Shown here piece by piece: positions 1 through 7,207 of a DNA stretch of 8,000 nt (positions within the stretch are counted from its first letter, which is position 1; each line of letters opens with the position of its first letter). The notes under the pieces were generated by a model, which saw nothing but the letters and a program-made list of their open reading frames with translations, did not search any database and was not told the DNA's origin. The stretch spans positions 1 through 8,000 of the forward strand of contig CANRBW010000068.1 of assembly GCA_947628975.1 (NCBI GenBank). Direction: 5' to 3'. The DNA comes from an uncultured Oscillospiraceae bacterium. Lineage in GTDB: Bacteria; Bacillota; Clostridia; Oscillospirales; Oscillospiraceae. Both the position numbers and the translations under genes were made by a program.

Positions 1-1083
1 CAGGCGGAGCACAAGAAGGTCACCTCCGCCGAGGCGGAGCAGGTCCGCGCCGCCGGCGGCCTGTTCATCCTGGGCACCGAGCGCCACGAGTCCCGGCGCA
101 TCGACAACCAGCTCCGGGGCCGGTCCGGCCGACAGGGCGACCCCGGCGAGAGCCGGTTCTTCCTCTCTTTGGAGGACGACATCATGCGGCTGTTCGGCTC
201 GGAGCGGATCATGGGGCTGATGGAGACCCTGGGGGTGGACGAGGACACCCCCATCGAGCAGAAGATGCTCTCCGGCGCCATCGAAAACGCCCAGAAGCGG
301 GTGGAGAGTAAAAACTTCCAGTCCCGGAAGACGGTGCTGGAGTACGACGACGTGATGAACACCCAGCGGGAGGTCATCTACAAACAGCGCAGAGAGGTTC
401 TGGACGGCAAGGACCTGACCGACAGCGTCCAGACCATGATCCAGAACGTCATCTCCCGCCAGGTGCTGGGCCACCCCATGGAGGGCGACCGCTACACCGC
501 CCAGGACTACGCCGCGGTCACCGCCCCCTTCCGGGGGCTCTTCCTCCCCCCCTCCGACGCCCTCAGCGACGCCACCCTGGCCGATATGGACGCCCAGGGC
601 CTGACCGACTACCTCCTGGAGCGGGCCAGGGAGCGCTACGCCCAGCGGGAGCGGGAGTTCGGCGAGCAGATGACCAGGGAGATCGAGCGGGTGGTGATGC
701 TCCGGGTGGTGGACGAGTACTGGATGGACCACATCGACGCCATGACCGAGCTGCGCCAGGGCATCGGCCTGCGGGCCTACGGCCAGGCGGACCCCAAGGT
801 GGAGTACAAGCGGGAAGGCTACGAGATGTTCGAGGCCATGGTGGCCGCCATCCAGGAGGAGACGGTCCGGCGGCTGTTCCTGGTGCGGCTGAAGAAGGAC
901 GAGGAGGTCAAGCGGGAACGGGTGGCCAAGGTCACCGGGGAGTCCGGCGCCTCCGACGGCACGGTGAAGGCCCAGCCCAAAAAGACCGGGGCCAAGATCG
1001 GCCGGAACGACCCCTGCCCCTGCGGCAGCGGGCTGAAGTGGAAGAAGTGCACCTGCAAGGAGTATCACCCTGACGAGGGATGA
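1..1083 (+). CDS. secA: Preprotein translocase ATPase SecA, C-terminal part (5' end outside window)
   Basis: SecA is the cytosolic ATPase that pushes unfolded preproteins through the SecYEG channel. The frame is open from base 1 and ends at TGA 1081-1083, giving 360 visible residues, somewhat under half of a normal SecA of 800-950 residues. In order: the end of the second nucleotide-binding domain with the arginine-finger helicase motif (GTERHESRRID, then GRSGRQGDPG around residues 40-50); the helical scaffold with LEYDDVMN at 113-120 and QREVIY after it; the two-helix-finger region with DEYWMDHID (Trp241) and LRQGIGLRAYGQ, DPKVEYK; a charged Lys/Arg/Glu linker; and a C-terminal zinc-type tail beginning NDPCPCGSG. 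The tail cysteines are 339, 341, 350 and 352 with His356. This spacing is CxCx8CxC rather than the usual CxCx8C[CH]. The first in-frame ATG in the window (169) is internal, not a start. No terminator follows, and the next gene begins 31 nt downstream. Identification is certain; only the 5' end is missing. Confidence 0.98.
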   Translation, partial: QAEHKKVTSAEAEQVRAAGGLFILGTERHESRRIDNQLRGRSGRQGDPGESRFFLSLEDDIMRLFGSERIMGLMETLGVDEDTPIEQKMLSGAIENAQKRVESKNFQSRKTVLEYDDVMNTQREVIYKQRREVLDGKDLTDSVQTMIQNVISRQVLGHPMEGDRYTAQDYAAVTAPFRGLFLPPSDALSDATLADMDAQGLTDYLLERARERYAQREREFGEQMTREIERVVMLRVVDEYWMDHIDAMTELRQGIGLRAYGQADPKVEYKREGYEMFEAMVAAIQEETVRRLFLVRLKKDEEVKRERVAKVTGESGASDGTVKAQPKKTGAKIGRNDPCPCGSGLKWKKCTCKEYHPDEG

Positions 1084-1103
1084 GCTCCCGCGGCGGAGAC
1101 GGC

Positions 1104-1110
1104 AAGGAGG
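1104..1110 (+). promoter_or_regulatory. Strong Shine-Dalgarno of pgeF
   Basis: AAGGAGG lies 4 nt before the ATG at 1115. It fixes the pgeF start and is the only recognisable signal in the 31-nt secA-pgeF gap. A weak 4-bp inverted repeat (1085-1098) sits upstream of it but has no T-run. Confidence 0.8.
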
Positions 1111-1114
1111 CCAG

Positions 1115-1915
1115 ATGGTTACAGCGCGGGTCGAGGAGCTGGAATACCTGTCCTCCCCCCTCCTGAACACCCCCCACGGGTTCTCCACCCGGCTGGGCGG
1201 CGTGTCGGAGGGGTACTTGGCGTCGCTGAATCTGGGGTGTCACCGGGGGGACAGGGAGGAGAACCTGCGGGAGAACTACCGCCGGTTCGGCGCCGCCACC
1301 GGCGTGGACACCGGGCGGCTGGTGATGGCCAACCAGGTCCACGGGGACACCGTCCGGGTGGTGGACGGGCGGGACGTGAAGCCGGACCTGCTGGTCCCTA
1401 CCCCCTTCGAGGCGGACGGCCTGGCCACCGCCGTGCCGGGGATCGCCCTGGTGGTCTTCTCCGCCGACTGCATCCCCATCCTGTTCCACGACCCGGTGGG
1501 CCGGGCGGTGGCCGCCTGCCACGCCGGGTGGCGGGGCACCGCCGCGGCCATCGCCGTCAGGACGGTGGAGACCCTGGAGACCGCCCTGGGCTGCCGCCGG
1601 GAGGACATCCGGGCGGCGGTGGGGCCGGGGATCGGCGGCTGCTGCTTCGAGACCGACGGGGACGTGCCCCAGGCCATGGTGGACCGGCTGGGCGACCTGG
1701 CCCGGCCCCACATCCGGCGGCGGGGTGGGAAGTACCAGGTGGAGCTAAAGGCCATTAACCGGGACCTCCTGCTGGCGGCGGGGGTGCGGCCGGAGCACCT
1801 GGAGGTCTCGGAGGAGTGCACCTGCTGTCACCCGGAGCGGTACTGGTCCCACCGGTACACCCACGGGGTCCGGGGGAGCCAGGCGGCGGCCATCCAGCTG
1901 GAGGTCCGCCCATGA
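1115..1915 (+). CDS. pgeF: Peptidoglycan editing factor PgeF (YfiH/LACC1-type, Cu-oxidase_4 domain)
   Basis: This 266-residue protein is a single-domain member of the YfiH/LACC1 family, at the family's usual length. Members were called polyphenol oxidases or laccases. Later work assigned purine nucleoside phosphorylase/adenosine deaminase activity to some, and in E. coli PgeF removes wrongly incorporated residues from peptidoglycan precursors. Visible hallmarks are NQVHG at 73-77, SADC at 116-119, HAGWRG at 136-141, a GPGIGGCCFE block near 174-183, and a C-terminal CxCCHPERYWSHR block at 235-247. His76, Cys119 and His136 match the His-Cys-His metal site known from the family. There is no signal peptide, so it should be cytosolic. 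The ATG at 1115 is supported by the SD just upstream and by alignment-like N-terminal features (HGFSTRLGG, SLNLG). The stop overlaps the next gene's ATG as ATGA, so translational coupling is likely. The family is certain; the physiological substrate is not readable from sequence. Confidence 0.95.
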   Translation: MVTARVEELEYLSSPLLNTPHGFSTRLGGVSEGYLASLNLGCHRGDREENLRENYRRFGAATGVDTGRLVMANQVHGDTVRVVDGRDVKPDLLVPTPFEADGLATAVPGIALVVFSADCIPILFHDPVGRAVAACHAGWRGTAAAIAVRTVETLETALGCRREDIRAAVGPGIGGCCFETDGDVPQAMVDRLGDLARPHIRRRGGKYQVELKAINRDLLLAAGVRPEHLEVSEECTCCHPERYWSHRYTHGVRGSQAAAIQLEVRP

Positions 1916-3417
1916 GCAAACGAGCGTTAGCCGCCGCGGCGGCCCTCTGTCTGGCCCTGGGCGGGTGCCATTACGACGCCGCGCCTCCCCCCACTCCCAC
2001 GCCCACCCCCGCCCCCTCCGCCCCGCCTGCGGCGGTGCGGGAGACCTTCGCCCTGCCGGCGGACCCGGGCGGGAGCTGGGACCCCTACGGCGGGGAGCGG
2101 GGGGCCAACCAGGCCCTGCTGGGGCTGGTGTGCGAGAGTCTCTACACCCTGGACGGGTCCTTTGCCGCCCAGCCCCTGCTGGCCCTGGAGGGCCAGCCCT
2201 CCCAGGGGGCGACGGTGTGGACGGTGAAGCTCCGGCGGGAGCCCCGTTTCTCCAACGGGGAGGCCCTGACCGCCCAGGTGGTGGTGGGGGCGGTGAACGC
2301 CGCCAGAGGGGCCGGGAGCCTCTACGCCCGGCGGCTGGCCGGGGTGCGGGCGGTGGAGGCCGCCGACGAGGAGACGGTGGTGTTCCGGCTGGAGCGCCCC
2401 AACGCGGACTTTCCGGCCCTGCTGGACTTCCCCATCGCCCTGGTGGCGGGGGAGGAGGTCCTGGGCACGGGGCCGTACCGGGTCGGGCAGGGCGAGCTGG
2501 TGGCCCGGAGCGACTGGTGGCGGGGGCTGAGCCTGCCGGTGGCGTCCATCCCCCTGAAGGAGGTGGGGGACGCGGCCGCCCTGGCCGCGGACCTCAGCGC
2601 CGGGACGGTGTCCCTGACCGCCCTGGACCCCACGGCGGAGGACGCGCCGGGGTATGAGGGGAGCTGCCAGAGCTGGGAGTATCCCACCTCCACCATGCTG
2701 TACCTGGGCTTCCGCTGTGGTGGAGGCGCCGCCGGGGAGGCGGAGCTCCGCAGGGCGGCGTCCCTGGCCCTGGACCGGGGGGAGCTGCTGCGGGCCCTGG
2801 GCGGCCACGGCTGGCCGGCGGCCCTGCCCGTCCACCCCAACGCGGCCCGGTATGACCAGACCCTGGCCGGGACGCTGGGGGGCGACCCCGCCGGGGCGGA
2901 GGCCCTGCTGGACCAGCTGGGCTGGCTCCGGGGGGAGGACGGGGTCCGGCGGCGGAACGGCCGGGTGCTGAGCCTGACTTTGCTGGTCAACGACGATAAC
3001 GCCGGAAAGGTCCGGCTGGCCCAGGCGGCGGCGGAGCAGCTGGGGCAGGTGGGGCTGACCGTGGAGGTCCGCGCCCTGGACTGGGAGGCGTTTCAGAAGG
3101 CCCTGGCGGCCGGGACGTTCGACCTCTATCTGGCGGAGTGCCGCCTGACGGGGGACCTGGACCCGGGCGGGCTGGTGACCCAGGGCAGCGGCCTGTCCTA
3201 CGGGGCGGCCCCGTCGGAGGCTCTGCTCCAGGCCCTGGGGGAGGCCCGGTCCACCGGGGAGTGGGGCGGCTTCTACGCCCAGTGGGCCCAGGAGCTGCCC
3301 CAGGCGGTGCTGTGCTTCAAAAACGCGGTGATGCTGACCCGCTGGGGCCAGGTGCGGGGGGCGGCCCCCACCCAGGGGAATCTGTTCGACCAATTTCACA
3401 ACTGGCAGATCGGATAA
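1912..3417 (+). CDS. Peptide-binding-type ABC transporter lipoprotein (SBP_bac_5 family), no permease nearby
   Basis: This 501-residue protein is an extracytoplasmic solute-binding protein of the oligopeptide/dipeptide/nickel class. The ATG at 1912 is preferred over an upstream in-frame ATG at 1816, because from 1912 it opens with a textbook lipoprotein signal: MSKR, an Ala/Leu core, and lipobox LGGC with Cys19. Residues 23-41 form a Pro/Thr/Ala tether. Family features follow: an N-terminal lobe with RFSNGEALTA at 112-121, a VEAADEETVVFRL block, GTGPYRV at 185-191, a segment LRRAASLALDRGELL near 280-295 with the following HPN, then ALLDQLGW, and a final lobe LTVEVRALDWEAFQKAL plus FDLYLAE. 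The length is typical, with no sign of truncation. No permease or ATPase gene lies on either side in the window, so any transporter would have to be elsewhere. It is coupled to pgeF by ATGA. The substrate is unknown; peptides or muropeptides are possible but inferred only from family and neighbour. Confidence 0.88.
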   Translation: MSKRALAAAAALCLALGGCHYDAAPPPTPTPTPAPSAPPAAVRETFALPADPGGSWDPYGGERGANQALLGLVCESLYTLDGSFAAQPLLALEGQPSQGATVWTVKLRREPRFSNGEALTAQVVVGAVNAARGAGSLYARRLAGVRAVEAADEETVVFRLERPNADFPALLDFPIALVAGEEVLGTGPYRVGQGELVARSDWWRGLSLPVASIPLKEVGDAAALAADLSAGTVSLTALDPTAEDAPGYEGSCQSWEYPTSTMLYLGFRCGGGAAGEAELRRAASLALDRGELLRALGGHGWPAALPVHPNAARYDQTLAGTLGGDPAGAEALLDQLGWLRGEDGVRRRNGRVLSLTLLVNDDNAGKVRLAQAAAEQLGQVGLTVEVRALDWEAFQKALAAGTFDLYLAECRLTGDLDPGGLVTQGSGLSYGAAPSEALLQALGEARSTGEWGGFYAQWAQELPQAVLCFKNAVMLTRWGQVRGAAPTQGNLFDQFHNWQIG

Positions 3418-3421
3418 GGAG
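3416..3421 (+). promoter_or_regulatory. Shine-Dalgarno of purL overlapping the upstream stop codon
   Basis: AAGGAG shares its first two bases with the TAA stop of the lipoprotein gene (3415-3417) and lies 8 nt before the purL ATG at 3430. The gap of 12 nt leaves no room for a promoter, riboswitch or PurR-type operator directly before purL. Confidence 0.75.
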
Positions 3422-3429
3422 AGAGAGCC

Positions 3430-6400
3430 ATGGTATTTCGCTGTTTTGTCCGCAAGCGGGCCGAATTCGACGTGGCCGGGCCGGCGCTGGTCCGGGAGCT
3501 GCGGGAGGTGCTGGGGCTCCGGTCCCTGGCGGGGGCGACGGTCTTCCGCCGCTACGACGTGGAGGGGCTGGACCGGGAGCAGTACCGCCGGGCGCTGGGG
3601 GTGGTCTTCGCCGAGCCCCAGGTGGACCAGCTCTTTGAGGAGGTCCTGGAGCCGGTCCGGGCCAGGGTCTTCGCGGTGGAGCCCCTGCCCGGCCAGTTCG
3701 ACCAGCGGGCGGACTCCGCCGCCCAGTGTCTTCAGATGCTCACCGGCGGGGAGCGGCCCAGGGTGCGCTGCGCCGACGTCTACCAGCTGTTCGGCGACCT
3801 CTCCGACCAGGAGACGGAGCGGGCCAAGGCCTACCTCATCAACCCGGTAGAGTGCCGGGAGGCGGAGCTGGACAAGCCGGAGACCCTGGCCCAGAGCTAC
3901 CCCGAACCCCCTATGGTCAGCCGGGTGGAGGGCTTTACTGCCATGGACGAGGCGGGGCTGGAGGAGCTGCTGGGCCGGTTGGGCCTGGCCATGGACCTGG
4001 CGGACCTGGCCTTTTTGCAGGGCTACTTCCGCACCGAGGGCCGGGACCCCACTCTCACCGAGATCCGGGTGGTGGACACCTACTGGTCCGACCACTGCCG
4101 CCACACCACCTTCTCCACCCACCTGGACCGGGTGGAGATCCAGGACCCCGCCGTGGCCGCCGCCTACGAGCGGTATCTGGCGGCCAGGGAGGAGGTCTAC
4201 GGCGCGGAGAAGGCGGCGCGGCGGCCCCAGACCCTCATGGACATCGCCACCCTGGGGGCCAAGGTGCTGAAGAAGCGGGGCCTGCTGCCGGAGCTGGACG
4301 AGAGCGAGGAGATCAACGCCTGCTCCATCCACGTCCCCGCCCAGGTGGACGGCCAGGAGCGGGACTGGCTGCTGATGTTCAAGAACGAGACCCACAACCA
4401 CCCCACCGAGATCGAGCCCTTCGGCGGCGCGGCCACCTGTATCGGCGGGTGCATCCGGGACCCCCTGTCCGGCCGGGCCTACGTCCACCAGGCCATGCGG
4501 GTCACCGGCGCGGGGGACCCCAGGGCCCCCCTGGACCAGACCCTTCCGGGGAAACTGCCCCAGCGGAAGCTGTGCCAGACGGCGGCGGCGGGCTACTCCT
4601 CCTACGGCAACCAGATCGGCCTGGCCACCGGCCATGTGGCGGAGGTGTACCATCCGGGGTACGTCGCCAAGCGGCTGGAGTGCGGCGCGGTGGTGGGGGC
4701 GGCCCCGGCGGAGAACGTCCGCCGGGAGCGGCCCGCGCCGGGGGACGTGGTGATCCTGCTGGGGGGCCGCACCGGCCGGGACGGCATCGGCGGGGCCACC
4801 GGCTCCTCCAAGAGCCACGACCGCAAGAGCCTGGTCACCATGGCCTCTGAGGTCCAGAAGGGCAACGCCCCGGAGGAGCGGAAGCTCCAGCGGCTGTTCC
4901 GGGACGGGGAGGTCACCCGGCTCATCAAGCGGTGCAACGACTTCGGCGCGGGGGGCGTATCCGTGGCCATCGGCGAGCTGGCCGACGGCCTGGCCATCGA
5001 CCTGGACGCGGTGCGGAAAAAATATGACGGCCTGGACGGCACGGAGCTGGCCATCTCCGAGAGCCAGGAGCGGATGGCGGTGGTGGTGGCCCCGGAGGAC
5101 GCCGACCGGTTCATCGCCGCCGCCCAGGGGGAGAATCTGGAGGCCTACCGCGTGGCGGTGGTCACCGCCGCCCCCAGGCTGGTGATGACCTGGCGGGGGG
5201 AGACGGTGGCGGACCTGAGCCGGGAATTCCTCAACACCAACGGCGCGGTGAAGCACGCCGCCGTCTCCGTCCCCGGCGAAAAGGGCCCCGCCCCGGCCGC
5301 CCCGGCCGGGGACCTGCGGGCGCTGGCGGGCAGCCTGAAGTGCGCCTCCCGCCGGGGGCTGGTGGAGCGGTTCGACGGCTCCATCGGGGCGGGCAGCGTG
5401 CTGATGCCCTTTGGCGGGGCGGGGCAGACCACCCCCGCCCAGGCCATGGCCGCCCTGTTCCCCGTCCTGCCGGGGCAGGAGACCGACCAGGCCTCCGTGA
5501 TGGCCTGGGGCTTCGACCCGGAGGAGACCTCCGCCGACCCCTACGCCGGGGCGAAGGCCGGGGTGGTCACCTCGGTGGCCAAGATCGTGGCGGCGGGGGC
5601 GGACTACCGGACCGCCTACCTCACCCTCCAGGAGTTCTTCGAGAAGCTGCGGGACGAGCCGGAGCGCTGGGGCAAGCCCTTCCAGGCCCTGCTGGGGGCC
5701 CTGGACGCCCAGCTGGAGCTGGGGTGCGCCGCCATCGGCGGCAAGGACTCCATGTCCGGGTCCTTCCTGGACCGGGACGTGCCCCCCACCCTCATCTCCT
5801 TCGCCATCGCCCCGGCGCGGGCGGGGGAGGTGCTCTCCCCGGAGTTCAAGGCCCACGGACACCCGGTGTACCGCTTCGGCGGCGGCGCCGCCGGGGACCT
5901 CCAGGGGGTGAAGGCCGCCTGGGACGCCTTCCACGGCCTGTGCCGGGAGGGGAAGGTGGCCGCCGCCTGGGCGGTGGAGGCCGGAGGCGCGGCCGAGGCG
6001 GTGATGAAGATGTCCTTCGGCAACGGCGTCGGCTTCCGCCGGGACCGGGGGGCGGAGTCCCCCTGGTACCGCCCCTGCCCCGGCATGATCGTGGCGGAGC
6101 TGACCGAGGAGGTGGACCTGCCCGCCGCGGCGCGGCTGGGGGTCACCACCGCCGAGCCGGTGGTGGACCTGGGCGACGGCGACGCCGCCCCCATCCGGGA
6201 GCTGCTGGCCTTGAACGAGGGGGTGCTGGAGGACGTGTACCCCACCAGGGCCGGGTCCACCCAGGAGGTGGAGACCCTGTCCTGGGAGGGGCGGTCCCCG
6301 GCGGTGTTCTCCGGGAAGCTCGCCCGGCCCAGGGTGGTCATCCCCGTCTTCCCCGGCACCAACTGCGAATACGACTCCGCCAGGGCCTGCCTCCGGGCGG

Positions 6401-7122
6401 GGATGGAGGCGGAGACGGTGGTCATCCGCAACCTGACCCCGGAGGACCTGCGGGCCTCCGCCGCCCAGCTGGAGGCCGCCGTCCGGCGCGCCCAGATCCT
6501 CTTCCTCCCCGGCGGGTTCTCCGGCGGGGACGAGCCGGACGGCTCGGCCAAGTTCATCGTCTCCTTCCTCCGGGACCCCCGCCTCACCGATGCGGTCCAC
6601 GACCTGCTGAAGCGCCGGGACGGGCTGATGCTGGGGATCTGCAACGGCTTCCAGGCCCTGGTGAAGCTGGGGCTGGTCCCCTTCGGGGAGATCCGGGACA
6701 CCGATGAGAGCTGTCCCACCCTGACCTACAACCTGGTGGGCCGCCACCAGAGCCGGTACGTCACCACCAGGGTGGCCTCGGTGCGGTCCCCGTGGATGCT
6801 CAAGTCCCAGGTGGGGGATCTGCACACCGTCCCCGTCTCCCACGGCGAGGGCCGCTTCGTGGCCACGCCGGAGCTGGCGCGGCAGCTGGCGGAGAACGGC
6901 CAGATCGCCACCCAGTATGTGGGGGCGGACGGCCGGGCCACCATGGACATCGCCGCCAACCCCAACGGCTCCGTCCTGGCCATCGAGGGGGTCTTCTCCC
7001 CGGACGGCCGGGTGTTCGGCAAGATGGGCCACACCGAGCGGGCGGGGCGGTACATCGCCAAAAACGTCCCCGGCCAGAAGCTCCAGCCCATCTTTGAGAG
7101 CGGCGCGCTCTATTTCAGCTGA
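3430..7122 (+). CDS. purL: Phosphoribosylformylglycinamidine synthase, single-chain clostridial type
   Basis: PurL catalyses the fourth step of de novo purine synthesis: FGAR + glutamine + ATP to FGAM. At 1230 residues this is the large one-chain form, in which the PurS-like, synthetase and glutaminase (PurQ) parts are fused. In order: an N-terminal PurS-like region (about 1-160); SDHCRH at 220-225; the ATP/substrate motif KNETHNHP at 318-325; a glycine-rich GGRTGRDGIGGATGSS at about 445-460; a second synthetase half with GGKDSMSG at 770-777; and a class I glutamine amidotransferase from about residue 967. The last contains FPGTNCEYD, GGFSGGDEPDG near 1028-1038, the nucleophile Cys1071 in GICNGFQ, SHGEGRF at 1138, and His1201-x-Glu1203 completing the triad. 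All key residues appear intact. N-terminal residues resemble the clostridial clade (FVRKRAEFD, RYDVEGLD), which differs from E. coli PurL (about 1295 residues). No other pur genes are in the window. It is probably transcribed from upstream with the lipoprotein gene. Confidence 0.98.
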   Translation: MVFRCFVRKRAEFDVAGPALVRELREVLGLRSLAGATVFRRYDVEGLDREQYRRALGVVFAEPQVDQLFEEVLEPVRARVFAVEPLPGQFDQRADSAAQCLQMLTGGERPRVRCADVYQLFGDLSDQETERAKAYLINPVECREAELDKPETLAQSYPEPPMVSRVEGFTAMDEAGLEELLGRLGLAMDLADLAFLQGYFRTEGRDPTLTEIRVVDTYWSDHCRHTTFSTHLDRVEIQDPAVAAAYERYLAAREEVYGAEKAARRPQTLMDIATLGAKVLKKRGLLPELDESEEINACSIHVPAQVDGQERDWLLMFKNETHNHPTEIEPFGGAATCIGGCIRDPLSGRAYVHQAMRVTGAGDPRAPLDQTLPGKLPQRKLCQTAAAGYSSYGNQIGLATGHVAEVYHPGYVAKRLECGAVVGAAPAENVRRERPAPGDVVILLGGRTGRDGIGGATGSSKSHDRKSLVTMASEVQKGNAPEERKLQRLFRDGEVTRLIKRCNDFGAGGVSVAIGELADGLAIDLDAVRKKYDGLDGTELAISESQERMAVVVAPEDADRFIAAAQGENLEAYRVAVVTAAPRLVMTWRGETVADLSREFLNTNGAVKHAAVSVPGEKGPAPAAPAGDLRALAGSLKCASRRGLVERFDGSIGAGSVLMPFGGAGQTTPAQAMAALFPVLPGQETDQASVMAWGFDPEETSADPYAGAKAGVVTSVAKIVAAGADYRTAYLTLQEFFEKLRDEPERWGKPFQALLGALDAQLELGCAAIGGKDSMSGSFLDRDVPPTLISFAIAPARAGEVLSPEFKAHGHPVYRFGGGAAGDLQGVKAAWDAFHGLCREGKVAAAWAVEAGGAAEAVMKMSFGNGVGFRRDRGAESPWYRPCPGMIVAELTEEVDLPAAARLGVTTAEPVVDLGDGDAAPIRELLALNEGVLEDVYPTRAGSTQEVETLSWEGRSPAVFSGKLARPRVVIPVFPGTNCEYDSARACLRAGMEAETVVIRNLTPEDLRASAAQLEAAVRRAQILFLPGGFSGGDEPDGSAKFIVSFLRDPRLTDAVHDLLKRRDGLMLGICNGFQALVKLGLVPFGEIRDTDESCPTLTYNLVGRHQSRYVTTRVASVRSPWMLKSQVGDLHTVPVSHGEGRFVATPELARQLAENGQIATQYVGADGRATMDIAANPNGSVLAIEGVFSPDGRVFGKMGHTERAGRYIAKNVPGQKLQPIFESGALYFS

Positions 7123-7134
7123 TGGCGCGGCCGG

Positions 7135-7163
7135 TTGACTTTTGCCCCGCCTTGGGCTACACT
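7135..7163 (+). promoter_or_regulatory. Putative sigma-A promoter for the HAD phosphatase gene
   Basis: TTGACT (7135-7140, five of six to the -35 consensus) is followed after exactly 17 nt by TACACT (7158-7163, four of six to the -10 consensus). It lies in the only non-coding gap longer than about 35 nt, begins 12 nt after the purL stop, and is less GC-rich than its surroundings. Transcription would start near 7170, leaving a leader of roughly 38 nt. The match is by eye. Confidence 0.55.
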
Positions 7164-7191
7164 AGGGGAGGCTTTCCCCCGTCCCGAACCG

Positions 7192-7197
7192 GGAGGG
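7192..7197 (+). promoter_or_regulatory. Shine-Dalgarno of the HAD gene, inside a possible hairpin
   Basis: GGAGGG lies 10 nt before the ATG at 7208, a slightly long spacing. TCCCG at 7182-7186 can pair with CGGGA at 7190-7194 around a 3-nt loop. Two further C-G pairs (7179-7180 with 7196-7197) lie beyond a G/G mismatch. Most of the SD would thus be paired. There is no T-run, so it is not a terminator. Whether the hairpin matters is unknown; in such GC-rich DNA, chance pairing is common. Confidence 0.35.
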
Positions 7198-7207
7198 CGG
7201 GGCGGCC

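Noticed and set aside
1085..1098. CTCC/GGAG inverted repeat after secA as a terminator
   Set aside because: The stem is only 4 bp with a 6-nt loop, no T-run follows, and an SD begins 6 nt later.
1816..1911. Upstream in-frame ATG that would lengthen the lipoprotein by 32 residues
   Set aside because: The added residues overlap conserved pgeF codons, look like a Pro/Gly-rich shadow, and would bury the lipoprotein signal peptide that starts cleanly at 1912.
1927..7032. A 5.1-kb uninterrupted open frame on the minus strand (about 1700 residues)
   Set aside because: It lies wholly antisense to the lipoprotein gene and purL, which share the same reading register and have nearly all G/C third positions, so stops are rare in this frame. 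The translation is a low-complexity mix of Gly, Pro, Arg, His, Leu and Gln with no domain. It is a GC artefact.
7176..7200. C-run/G-run hairpin before the HAD gene as the purL terminator
   Set aside because: There is no T-run after it, it overlaps the SD of the next gene, and it lies downstream of a good promoter match.
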